DNA from: Gavia stellata
Lineage: Eukaryota > Chordata > Aves > Gaviiformes > Gaviidae
Assembly (NCBI RefSeq): GCF_030936135.1
Contig: NC_082596.1
Coordinates: 70,958,888-71,022,887 of the forward strand
Length of the DNA: 64,000 nucleotides
Reading direction: 5' to 3'
Shown here: positions 19,951-33,543 of the stretch, piece by piece
Numbering within the stretch: position 1 is the first letter of the stretch
How the letters are laid out: every line of letters begins with the position of its first letter
Made by a program: the position numbers and the translations under genes
Notes under the pieces: model-generated
What the model saw: only the letters and a program-made list of their open reading frames with translations
What the model was told of the DNA's origin: nothing
Database searches by the model: none

Positions 19951-22900
19951 AGTGTAGCAGCTCCTTCCCATCAGCCACATGAAGAGAGGTGTCCAAGAAG
20001 ACTTTGTCTTGGCAAGACTTTGAACATTACATATTTTAAAGATATAATGGTTCAGAAGGAGACTCTGACTTACTACAGTCTTTTTGATATACATTTACCT
20101 TTTCCGTTTAAATCTGACCTTCAAATAATATGAAGGCTTGAGTGTGTGAAAGTGTATTCAGTTAAATGCCAAGAAAAGAGTTAATGCTCTCGTTGTACCA
20201 TTTCATGAAGAAATCCTGGAAAATGCAAGAAAGGATTAGAAACTTGCTGATTTTGTGAGGGATCAGAAACTGTTTCAATGAGTGTGGTTTGTAGGTGAAT
20301 GGGGAGGAAAAAGATCATTCAAACACCACCGTCTTTCGACCAAAGTGTTTAGGCCCCCCTTAGATGAAGTTAGTACTGGCTACAAAGCTATGAGTTTGGG
20401 TCTGAGTCCCGTGCCTCTTCAGGTTTGTGCATGTAAGTTTGTACACAAAAAAGTGAAGAATGGAGGGATGTTAATGGTCAAACAGTACATTTTTATTTGC
20501 CTCATAAAAACATGTAATAATTGTGCTTTCCCTTACAGAGGAAGCTATTTTTAATGGAATAACTAATGGCCAAAACACAGATCCTGAAAGTATGACATAC
20601 AGCATCAATTTCCTCTTTGTCTGAGGATATGTTAATTTACGTTTACTGTCAAAGAGTCTGTGAGGTGCTTAGGACTTGTGGGAAGGGTTCTCTTCATACT
20701 CCTCATGAAACTGCAACACTGCAGAAAATAAATCTAGATATGTAGGCCCCCAAAGAAGCAGTTTTAATATACACACCAACTCCATAGGTCTGCAGTCATT
20801 TAATACAGAAGCCATCAGTCTCCCATACCACATGACTATTTAGCAAAACCTTAATTTGGCTGAGAACTTGAATATACATTTAACATAACCTGAAGAGGAA
20901 ACGCCTGGGAGCAACTCAAAAGCAAAAGGTGGTAATTGCTTCCCAGTGTCCCTCCACCCCATTGAGAAATGGGACTGGGTTCAGGAAGGAAAGAAAGAAA
21001 CCTCCACGTGACCTAGAGAGTACATACATTCAAGCCCCCGCTGGTATCCTGCTTTCCACCGTGGGGAATGTGGTCCGGGCATGAGAACTGCAATTGACCT
21101 ACTTACAAGGCTCAAGAGCTATTTCTTGTCCATCCCAGTTTAAGGACAGCACGAAAATGAAGGAAATATCTTGAAGGAAAGTGTTCTTTTAATGTCTTAA
21201 TGTTCTTTTTTTCCTGACACAAATACATGAAAAAATTCTTTTTCTTGTTGATTTGGCTAGACAAAAATGAGGGCATAAAAATAATTTTCTTCTCAGCTTT
21301 ACTTCTACTTCCTTTCTCTGAATCAACATGTCATTCTTTAAAGTTTGAAATGGATGGATTTCAGGTGCAGTTGGTGAGTATTTTGTCAGTGGTTTCCACG
21401 GGATCATAATCAGGCCATTTTTCAAAGAATACCTCAGAAATTCTTTCTGAAATACTGCCAAGGATGATGATGGAGATGAAATGGAACTGAGGAAACACCC
21501 CCCTCCCAACATTATTTCTTTGATTTATATGACATCCATGGAATGTCAAAAATAAAACAATTAAAAAAAATTGTACTTGAGTTCTCATCATATACTTTCC
21601 TCCATGTTTTCTGTTGTGAAACAGGATTAATTCTTGTGAGCTTAAAACACTTGCTAGAAAATAGAACAAAGCTGAATAACCAGTGCTTTAGCTATGTCCT
21701 TACTGTGGGAGATGTGCTACATCAAAGGCTGACGAGTCTTCTCAAGCTTTGCCCTCTATTATGGTATCTTTCAGTACTGGGATTCAGGGGCTTGTAATGA
21801 CCTAACAAGTTATTCGGAGTAAGTTTTGTTGTCCTCAATCTGAAGGTGCTCAGCTAACTAACAGGGTTCACTATATTAGTATTTTTGCCAGGGACAAAAT
21901 TATTGGAAAGGTAGGATAGAGCCCAGGGAAAAAGCTGAAGGGAAACACTATCAGGGTAGGAAGTGTTGCAGGGGTTGTGAGCAGGTTTCTTCTTCCTTCC
22001 TTCCCGGGAATGGGAAAAATGACCAGCCAGGCCCCTATAGAAGGTATATAAGACACGGCATACTGTTTTCCCTTCTGGCCTGGTTAGGTTACAGCACACA
22101 AAGAAGAGTGCTGTATGTGACAGTGATGTTACATACGCCAGCCCTGACGACATCAGCTGTTGGTAGCCATGTGAACAGAATGGCACGAAGTCTGGTGCAC
22201 GCAGTGTAATTCCTTGGCTACGGCCTTCAGAGAGGAACGAGCAACAACCTTCTCACTCAGACGAGCAATTTCATAACCTCGCAGGTAAATGTAAACCAGA
22301 TCTGAACCAACCTGGACAGTTATGTAGTCATTTTACTACAGGTTTGGCACACACTAGCTGAAGTAAACTATAACTAAAAAAGTAATGTATACATGTTGAT
22401 TTTACTGATGCTATGCCAGGTGGGGAAGTCCCATCATGACAGAAGACTTGCCAGAGAAAAAGGAGCAGGGGATGGGAGGTTTTTGTGGTAGGAATTGAAG
22501 CTCTTTTTATTAAGTCCATGCATCAGTCCAGTACTGATTTCTGCCTTCTTTTACACCAGATTTAGTCAGCTATTACTCAGATTAACTTTGTTAGAGCTTC
22601 TCCATATTTACAATACCTCATCAGACAGCAGGAAGGATCCCTGTGCACGAAGCTAAGTCAGGGTAAGGGTAAACCCCCCTGCTGACATAGTTCCTGTATG
22701 TAAACCTGGGGGTTAGCAACACTCACAAAGTAGCTGAAGGAAACCTGAAGGCATCTCATGCTATGTAACTGGTTTAGATTAAGGATTTTAGGCACATAAA
22801 TGGAATGCTCTATTGAAGCAGGCCAGTGCAAGTTATGTTACTTCTGTATTAAATTGAAGCGAATGAAATCAACAAATCTGGAGGCCAAAAGTCAGATTCC

Positions 22901-25900
22901 CAACTTACTGCCAGGTTTACCTTCAAACATTTCCACTAAACCTCTCTTCTCTGACAGTAACGCAGCAGAGAGAAACATCAAGAGTTTTCTCTTCACCTTC
23001 CCATCTGGAGGAATGCAAAGCCTTAGTTGGTTTGCAGATCTGTGAAGGAAAGGACATTTGCTCTCCTCCCATCTGCTGCCACAGAACCTAGTCAGCAAAA
23101 AGTCTTCAGATACAACTATTCTCTTGCTATGGACAAATCTTTGCTGCTGTTCTTCCTTTTCCTGATTTTTTCTTTTCCAAGAGAAGTGATGAAAGAGAAA
23201 GAAAAATCAGGTAGGAAGAAGTGTCCTCACTTGAACCAGGAGTCACAGATGCAAGCTCATGCCTATCACCATGGACCGGAGGCATTGTCAGTACTGGGCT
23301 GAATTCTGCAATTGAGAGAAACCGTGTAATACAAAGGTAGTCTGGAAACAGCCACAACACTTCCATTCTACACATTTTGTGAAATAAAAGATTGCCAAAG
23401 ACCATAAAGTAAGACTTTTTAAATAAAATGAAAGACCTAAAGAACTGAAATTACAATTAACTACAAAAAAAGCAGGAGATAGTGTCAATTTTCAAGTTGA
23501 CTGAAGAGTAAGGAATTTAATCCTAAGAAAATGCTCAGGTGATTCTGAGAAATGAGCCTTGTTTGACAGTAAAAGCAAAACAAAAGCAAATGAACACTAA
23601 ATCCTGACCCCAAATTATATATGAACAAGATGCGCAAACCAGGCCTGAATTTTCCCTAGTACACAATATCCCATCTTTTCCTATTGTGAATCTCTGCCAC
23701 AAAGAAGAAAAGGTGAAAAACAAGCAAGCACACAAACAAGACAGAAACTGAGTTATACATCAAGAAAAAAGAATTTCCTAGTTGCTGGAAGTGACTGATA
23801 GAAGTCTGGGAGAATGGGATTGCACACGTATAGTATGAGTAGAGTGAAAGCAAGCAGGGTAAACAAATAATGCTTTGCCTTCCAGAACTGATCTCCTAGC
23901 TGACTATACCTAAGGCAGTATCCAAACCCTTAACAATCAAATACCCCCAAACTTTTCACAACCTAACTTCAGGCTTGGACTTTGGAGCCCAAAGAGGCTT
24001 GGTACTCCCGAGTGTGAGGGACCCACAGGGAGGGGACAATGCGGCGTGTCCTGAAGTCTTCTCAGTCTAGCTCCCAGGACCACTAAAGAAAGGACGCAGT
24101 CCATTCTTGATCAGCTGTGAGCAACTGCTGACATCCTTCTCTCTCTAATCCTAACGGTAGGGCTGAGAGTGACAGAGCAGATAGGGGACATTTTATTTTA
24201 TGATGCATCATTTACAGGACACACCAGGTGAAATGCAGTGTTCTGTTCCCTAAGAGCATGTTCCCAAATTTAATACAAAGTCAGCTGAGCACAGGAAAAG
24301 GTTCTGCAGACCAAGAAATAACAGCAGCTTGTTGTTTCCCATTGAATGGCTGCTATGTGAGGTTATGTGTATGGGACAGCCACAGACGTACGGATGAAGA
24401 AGGATTCTTACAAAGAAGCTGCAGAGACTCCCCTTTTGGGCATACCTTGTTTCAGCTGGTATGCCCCTGGGGTTGTTATTTTTAAGTAGTTGGGACTCTA
24501 GATGGCCAGGCAAATGTGATGGGAAATAGTGTTACAAGACCTTGACTGTTGCTGTCACAGATGTAGCTGCCTGGTAGACAGATAGCACTACAAATAGGAC
24601 AACGTTAAGAAAAGCATGTAAGGAAGTGTTTTATTTTCATTCCATTGCTTTTAACTACTATAAATTCTTCAGACACTGAGATGTAAGAAGACAAGGTTCT
24701 CAGCCTTCATCTTGACTTACCCTGATTAATGCTCTGCCAGAAGGAAGTAATATATTAATTGTTTGTGATCTGGAAAAGGATAAGTCCCTGACTTTGCATA
24801 TGTTACCAAAACTCAGTCAGATAATGCTGTCTTAAAGGCAGGCTTTGGCACAGCTCTCACCAGTGAGATTTCCTGAACTAAAGAATGTGTGGCCATGATT
24901 ATTGCATCCAGCTTCAAATAAAGGATACCTCCTTCTTCAAAGCTGGAGCAAAGACACCGAATCCGCTCCACATGCAGATTCAAGTGTGGCATAAAAATGG
25001 AAGGTACTTTACTGTAACATACCCCAATGTCACCAAATCTTGCTGGGGAAACGGTAAGACCATTAGAGCCATAATTTAAGAAATAGAGACTCAATATGCT
25101 CAGTGACCGCACTCTGCACAGAGACAATATGTGCTCTTAATCAGTAACACATTTTCTAACAGCTTCAGCAATGACAGGCTGCCACATGTTTTGGGGGTAT
25201 GGATTAAAGGCTAGACAAATCTCCGAGAAACGGAGTTAATAGCTTTTGACCATTTTGCTACCTTCACTTCAGAGCTGTATCTGCAGTACATTTCCCTGTA
25301 TGCTGCTGATGCACTGTAAAGTGGTTAAGGAGGTCCTTTATCCTTCTAGATCTGGGCCTCAGCACTTGCATAAATAATACTGTGGAAAAACCTTTGTTCA
25401 GACGAGACTAAGGCATCCCTTCTCTCCTTTGTTCCTTTGCAAGGTCCTGAAACTTCTGATTCAAGAAATTGGCAATTATGCAAACTGTATCTATATGAAA
25501 TTTGCTTAAAAATACCAGAAGCTCAATATTTTGTTCCTCTTGAATGCTGATTTCTTCTACCTGTTGTTTCTGCCCACCAGATCTTGGCCCTGCCATTTTG
25601 AAGAGCATAGGAAAAAGTAAGGATCACAGAAGCTGCTCTCTCTCAAACCGTGTCCCGTCATACATGGAATTTGCTTTAAATAGCATGGGAACTGAACTTG
25701 CCTAACATGTGCATACACGAATGCCAATCACGATCTATATTGTTTAGTGCAGTTTGCCAATATTAAGACTACAGGCTATGAAAGAGGTGAGCTAGTAATT
25801 CGGAGTGGGATTGTTGTGCACTGGGAAAGCACAGTACTTTATATCACCTTATCTAGTTTAAGCAATATCAATTTCTTGATTACCACAATTATTTATATTA

Positions 25901-28900
25901 TTTATATGAGGAAAAAAACCACTTGCATAGTCTCAGATATTTGCATGTACATACATCTATAAGTAGAAATAGAGGTCTTTCTGCCGGACATGCTAAAGCT
26001 TCAGAAATTTTTTCTCATTCTCTTAATATAAATATTTGAGCTTGGTCCCTAACATGCACATGTCACCAAAACCTAAATGAATACCAACTAGTTAAGCTGC
26101 ACATTTTAGCTGTGATAAAATTCAGTATGTTTCATTTATTTTTAATAAAATATGGCATAAGATAAAAACTATCTGTATACTTTAATACATATGGACAGAC
26201 ACATACATTTACAAAGCTTGCTTAAGTAGTCTTCTCATTTTCTTTCAAAGTCCCCAAAGGATTCAAATGACATTTGGCAAGAATTCTTTTAAGGTAATCA
26301 TATAAGAAAAACTAAGCAGATTGAAATACATGGTTGTTGACTGTAAGATCAAAGGTCCCCAGTGAGTCTGTTGCAAACACCCAGTCCATACTGAAATGGG
26401 GTTTTATTCTTTCTAATCTGTTTTCTCCATTTTGTACAGATCTGTGTTTTCCATATCAAAGTAAATGTGAAGTATGTGCACACTGAGTGATAAGATTATT
26501 GATTTTGGAAACAAAGTTAGAGTAAAAATTCCTACTTCCAAGCTCAGGATAAGGTATTTTAAAATAATACTTATTTTTCTATCAGCAGGTCCCAAAGTTG
26601 TAACTGGAATACAATTTGTATTCAGTCACAATAGTCCCACCTAAGGCAAAGACACCAGCTACAACTGAAGTTGAAGCTCTCACTTTTCACAACTGATGCA
26701 CTTGCTTCCTTTTTTAGATTTCTTTGAGGATATAAAACAATAAAAAAGTGTATGGGCTTTTATCCTGCCGCTTCTAGACATTTTTCATTCTTTACTGCTC
26801 CTGTTTTAATAATAAGCACAATTCAGACATAGTGATGTTTTTCATGCCTCTAGGAAAGAGAATATTCACACTAAAAAAGTTGTAAATAGTTTAATTATAA
26901 TGCAAATAATCAAGAAACCATTAAAAATCATATAATTTTCACAGAAAAGTAATACCAGGTGTTCCACTATTATAATTTAAGGGATTGATAATGTGACACA
27001 GTGACCAAAATCTTAAAGATTATTTACTCTTTAGACATTTTCATGTGTGTAAGTGATTCATAGTTAGCCTATTTGTCACAGCAAGTTTGATTTTCAAAAC
27101 TGGGCATTCAGTAATTGCCTGCAGTTTTACTAGTTTTGCTGAGCCCTACAACACAACCCCCACAATGGTGCAGCCATTGGTAGTCAGACTACTGTTTCGA
27201 TTCTACACAACAATAATCCTCATTAAAAGATTTATTTGAATACTGGCCCATCTTTTTACAAGGACAGCTTGATAAGCTGGAGTACAGCAGTCTGTGAATT
27301 CGAGGAATGTGAACATCGAGAGAAATTCAGGATCTATAGAAATTAGCTGGATCCTTATATGTTGTTGACTTTCCGTTACATATGTTGTTGGTATTTGACA
27401 GTTACACACTGCACATAATTAATTTAGTTCTTTTCCCTGTAATGTACATTACCTGATTGTAATTTTCCCAAATTAGATAATTTTTCATAATTATTCATCA
27501 TATCATTTATGTGAACAAATGTCAGACTATGGTTTGTCTACAAATGCAGAGCTGCATCTTCTGCTATGTATGACTGACCATGTAAATCAACTCCCCTGCC
27601 CCTTCTCTGGATACCCTTACCTTTATAAATGTGAGCAAAGCCAAAAAGTATTGCTAATGCTTTGAAATTTTAAGGAAAAGCGGAGAGCACTTTAAGCAGA
27701 AAAAGGCAGCAAGCATAGGAAATTTAGGACAGTTTATGCTTTTCTTGTCAATATTTGCAAAACTTTCCTTTTTCAAAGGATTCTGTTTGATTATACTCAT
27801 AGACAGCAGATTAACAAGTAGTTTGGTTTCTCGGACACATTGAAATCAATGGATTAGAAGCACATGATTTTAAGCATTTCAAAAATCTCAGGCTGCTTTG
27901 CAGTAACTAAAATGGCAACGTAAGTGTCTCATCCTAAGCCAAAGGAAGTATGTGGCTTACTGCCTGATCTTATATTCTTATTTTTAAAACTTCAGCTTTT
28001 TCATTGGGCCCCACAAAGAATTTGTTCCTGCATACTGAGAAGGGAAACCCAACTGCAGATGAGTAAAAAAAATAAGGTGTTTCACCTAATCAGCTTGAAC
28101 TCCCTCTATACCCAGTGGAAAGAGATGCTTCCTATGGCAGGTCCTCTGATCTCCAATATCCATGATGGGTTAGAGGAATCCCACTCAGGGTCTTGCCATG
28201 AATTTAGGCAAGTATTTTTCAGGGCTTTCCTCTTTACCAGCTATTCACTGGCTGGTACTTCATTCTAACACGTTGGTTATGAGTTCAGACCTGACAGAAT
28301 GCAGATCTGTTCATCTGACTCTTTTTAATAACATCCTGAAGGAAGTCCCAGGAGCTGACCTGTAGAGGACCAGGAGACCTCGCCAGCATTTGTTGACACT
28401 GAAGCTTTGTCTGAACTGAGGAACAAGCTTGTGCCTTCCCTCTCACAGTCCCAGTCCTTTGACTACCCACAGCAGAGGATTGCTGCAACGGATCTTGACT
28501 CCCTCCTTGCTTGTTCAGGTTTTCCTCAAGTGCAGAACAGGGTGCACAGAAGAAACAGTGATTACTGGGGATTTGCCTTAGCATTCAGGTAAGAGCGGCT
28601 AGTGTGGTACCTGAACCTGGGGGCCAGGACACAGCACCCATGGGTAACTCAACCTGGCTGGAGCTTTCTCTCAGCAGTTCCAGCAGCACTGTCTAACTTC
28701 CCTTAATGCAAACACAGAGCTCTCAGCATTGGTTCACACAAAATGTCTGAGTATGAAATAATCTGGACACACGACGGCCTCTTCTCTGTATCTCCCTGAA
28801 CAGCACTCTCTGTTGAGCTGCTTTACGTCTTTTGATCTGGACTTCCCACAAAGCAATATTTAAGAGGGAACAGTGTTAATCTTCATAAGTAAAGCTGGGA

Positions 28901-31900
28901 GCTAAATATCCCACACACCCATTGAAATAAGGGAGACATTGCTAGCATACCTCTCCACCCTGCAAGGCTTGCTATCAGCATCATGCAAACCTAACTGGCA
29001 TGCTGCTACTTCTTCCCTTTCCTATTAGCTTGCAACTGTAGTGGCTGCTCAGGCTGTGTGATACAGTCTTTGCTTTGATACACCACAAAAGGCTTCCAAG
29101 TGGAACATGCCACAGAATTAGGAAGGGTGGATTGGTTTGCTTCCATGCATCATAATCTTCTCTTTCTTCTTCTCCCCCCTTCCCCATGCCTCTTATCACT
29201 CATCCTAGTTCTGCACTGGCACTGTTCCCACTAGCTCTGCTGTTGTTCTTTCTTCCTCTCTCAGTCTCTCACCATGACTGTTCTGCATCCTCTTATACCT
29301 AAAGAAACTTCCCTACCTCAACCTCATTTCCAACTTCTTTTTTTTTTTCACTCAAATTCCATTGAGTCGTAACAGTAGTAGCTGCAAATAGCTCCCAAAA
29401 GCTCCAACTGGCTTCTCAGACATGTCCATTTCCTTAAATGGTCCTGCAATAAGGAAGAAAAAATGTATTTTATACATATCTACCCTGCTCACCACCTGAG
29501 GAAAAGGGGTACTTTGAACCTGACATGAGGACAGGTGAAGGCAAGCAGTGATAAGTGGGAAAACCTGCTACCAGCTCCTGACTGGCCATGTTCTCTTGTG
29601 ATAACTTCATGCCTCCTACTCCTCCAGAGTGTGTGAACAGCTGTCCACTGCTGCTTATTGTCCACAGGCTGCATTCACTCTGCACAGATCTGTGCACTGA
29701 GGCTTTGGGAGATTGGCTAGAGCTTGTGGTGGGATCTCTGAATTTGAGGAGATCACTTCGTTGATCTCTGGGATCTAGACTTGTCTCTTAAGTTGAAGAG
29801 TCCTGGTGTGTTGACTGCCTTGTACCTCCTTCTTTAAACATAAGGTTTCTTTGTGAGATCAGTTCAAATGGAACAGAAGTTAGCTGAATTCTGGGTAGTA
29901 ATGAACAAAAGCAGAGAGCTGGTAAAAGGCTGTACCAGGGCCGAGCAAGGATCACGACCAGGGATTTTTACTTTGCAAACCAGAATGTCGTAGGAACCCC
30001 AGAGTGGAAGCGGTGACAGGAAGACTCCAATGACGGATCATGGTACAACGCTGAGACTTGCAAAGCTGGCAGAAATGTCTGCTGTCATAGAGGCCTGAAA
30101 TTGCAACTCATTGGTCACTGAGGAAAACAGCTCCATCAGCTCTTCAGGTGAATGGTAACTGCACAGAGGGGCTGTGATGAATCCGTCCTGAGCACCTCCC
30201 CTAATCGCTTCTACCGCTCTGTTTAAGCAGCAGTGCTGTTATTCTGAATGGCTGATGGCAGGAAGAGCTTAAGTTCAAACATAGTCAAGGATTTTATTCA
30301 AAACAAGGGCTGAGCCCATCACCATCCTTCAGGTGCAACAGAAGGAGCAACCAAACCTTGGTAAGGCAGTAAAAGGACAAGAAGGAGGGAACACGCTGCC
30401 CCTGCCTCTTCTCCCAGTTATGCAGGGGATAGAATTGTGCTGCCCTAATCCAGCTGTTTCCATGCGTCAAAATGCAGAGGCAAAGGGTGCTCCTGCATGA
30501 GCCAATTTAGCCCACCAAAACAGCAGAAAGGTAACTCATGAAAAACAAAAAAAAAGATTAATATTTTTTTTTGCTATTTTAGTGAGCTGATGTGAATCAG
30601 CAAAGGAACCAAGAAGTGCAAGAGCAGGCAGAGGTCTGCAGCTGGGAGCAGAGACAGGGAGGAAGGAGCAGGAGAAGGAGGATAGGAAGCAGGGATGGGG
30701 CATACGAGATTTCCTCCTTTTGTCTGCAATAAGACATTATGGGCTCAACTACCCGTGAAACTGCAGCCAGGGGTGAAGTTATACACACATCTCAAGCTGA
30801 TAGAATTGTTCACTGCCACCAGAAGAAGGAAGTTCTCCCAGCTCCAAGGCCCTACCAGCTTTGCCAAATCCTGTCACACAATTGCTTGTAAACCATCTCT
30901 CCACTTCTCCTTTCCTAAAGGTTTTCTTATGGAAGACTCATTTTAAGAAATAAGATCAGAATGAATTTAATAACAGAGACTTTCAGAAAAGGTTTTTTGT
31001 GGAGGGGGTAAACTTGTGCACCCAGGGTTAATAATGACTTCGTAATTCTGCCTCATTTGCTTTGCAAGGAACAGACAGTCTGACAGAAGAAGACCAAAAG
31101 GGAATGTGTGGGGTAGTCAGCAGGAAACAGGAAGCCATCACTCGTAAGACCAAAAGAAGGTGCACTGGTTTTGTAATTTAAATAGAGGCAGAGACCTCCA
31201 CAGTGATGATACAAGGTGGGAATCATACAGACATCATCAAGCTCCTTAGGACAACTTTTTGTTTGTCTTTAAATCTGGGTCTCATTTTTGCAATTTGGAT
31301 ATCTGTCTACATTTCACTGCTTTACAAAAGTCTTTGTAGTCTAAATTTGAAAAACGAAGAAGCATCAGAAACACGTGTCCTGCTCCTACAAGATGCAGTT
31401 CATGGCTGTATGCTTGTTCCTGGTACTGGGCCAGACTCCCTGATGCCGCCAAGTTCCCAGGGCAGTCAGGGAGCTGGTTATAGTTTCCTGGTTATCTGAG
31501 TCAGCTACTGCAATGTATATATACCAGATGACAATCATCCCCCAAGGGACTGTTCCCCTAGCTAAGAATAGCAGCAGCAGTGAAAAGAGGGCACTATAAG
31601 GGAGGAAAGTTGTCCCAGTGTCTGCGCTGAATGGACCAGGTTGCAGCTTGTACAGCTTTATCATAATTAATAACAAAAGTGATAGGGCCGACAGGCCTGT
31701 AATCTTGGCAGCCCTTCAGCATCTGATCAGCCTCATTCCGTATCTTTGAGTAACTCAGATCTAAAGCACTAGAGCAATCAGGGTCCTGTCAGAGGTGAAA
31801 GAGGGTGTTTCTGAGTCTGATCAGAATAAAAAGTTTGGCTCCGTGGAATAATGTCAGTAAACCCACCAACTTCCGAGTACGAAGAGCCCACCACACCTTT

Positions 31901-33445
31901 GGGAGTGAGCTCAAAACAAAGGCTTCCATTGTTCTGCCAAGACCCTTGAAAATAAAAAAAACACTCCCTTCCTGAGACACAGGGGACAGAACTTAGAGAC
32001 TTCTGCCCGTACAGGAACTTTCCTGCTCACAACTCTCACCAGCACTGGCGATACCTCCTCCTTTGCCAGCTGAGCTGCTCGGTGCTCAGCCAGCACAGGC
32101 CACCCCATGGCACTGGGACATACCTGCTCCTCCTGCCACTAGATCTGATTCTTTTGCTTTTTCTCTGTTTCAGTGTCAGGAGTAGCTGTTAAAAAGTTTT
32201 AACTTTGTTTCATTTAAATACCTGAAGCAAATACACATTTACATTCAAGAAGCTTTTTGAAAAAGATCTATTTCTTCTTGAACTCTTTTCCTGTGTAATT
32301 TAGCTCAGTAGAACAACACGCACCATATTCAACTCTTTGAGTCACACACGTAAATACTTCTATGCCCTCTATACTTTAGATTGTATAAATGGTAATGCTT
32401 AGTCTCCAGTGACAATTGTCATTTGGGTATCTGGGCAAGACAAAACAACCGAACTGTCAAAAGGCTACTAGTCAGAAATGGCAAACTTGCACCTTCTGTT
32501 TTTGCATTCACTAAAATAGGTTTGCATGGCCAAAGCCTACTTTGAGCTCTAATTTCATTATGCAATTGCTGTGTGACATGTAAAAACTAATTTTCTTCTT
32601 TATCATTCTCAAGTTACTGGATGACGTACAAATACTTAACAGGAGTATGATGAGGCCATCTCTCCCACTTGACTTTCCCAGGTAACAAAGCCATTAATTT
32701 TCACACTGAGATGCAGCTGAAGTACAACTATTGCAGGCTTGCTAATCAACAGTTACCTTTAATTTATTGTGTTACACCAGTACTATTAGCTATAGAATAA
32801 TTTTACATATGCCTATACATGTTCTAAACTGTCAAAAGTTACAATGCCTATTCTGAAGAAATTTATGCCTTTTTACAGTGTATTCTTACAGAATTAGTTG
32901 TAAAACATGCAATGTGGGTCTTTAATACTTGGGGAACAAGGTAAGCATTTCATAACACGTATTCTCAGTACAGAGGAGTTGTTCTCCACAAAAGGCACAA
33001 GAAAGAAGTCTGAATAAAGACTGTGGTGAATGAGAAAAACAGGTAAGATCTCCTTTGAAAGATGGAAATCTTTAGCTCTGAGTGTAGATTCAGGCCTGTG
33101 GCCATTTGTAAGCCATTAGAGGCTTGAGGCAGGAGTTATGGCCTGGGTTATGAAGCCAGTCATCCCAGAAATCTGGACAGGCCTTCTGGCATTAAAGTCT
33201 GAAAACGTAAGTCAAAATATGTCCTTGTATATGTATTTGAAGTTGGAAATCTGTTTTTCTTCACATATCCTGAAATAACTCATTTCTATCCAAAAGTAGT
33301 AGTAACAGATAATCCAGGTTTCAGTTTTACAGCAGCATTACGACTCATGTCTTTGTAAATGTATGCTATATGTATATTATACTAAATATCTTCAGTAATT
33401 TAGGCATGGAACAACATACTTTCTGTTCCTTTAAAATAGCAGTGA
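19951..33445. other. Gene-poor AT-rich intergenic region
   Basis: No exon, RNA gene or recognised mobile element is supported. The many ORFs are 60-115 codons, occur on both strands and lack protein-like features. An A/T-rich simple patch (about 30550-30574) is the only structure noted. In other vertebrates the sequence 3' of IRX4 is a long intergenic interval before NDUFS6/MRPL36; neither is visible here. Confidence 0.55.
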
Positions 33446-33543
33446 TTCTGAGTATTTTTAAATCCTATTCTGATTTGAAGGCAAAAGGGTCTTGTTCTGA
33501 GTATTTTTAAATCCTATTCTGATTTGAAGGCAAAAGGGTCTTG
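33446..33543 (+). repeat. Perfect 49-bp tandem duplication
   Basis: Two identical copies of a 49-bp unit lie head to tail (33446-33494 and 33495-33543). No mismatch was found on reading. Perfect identity suggests a recent event or an assembly artefact. Confidence 0.9.
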
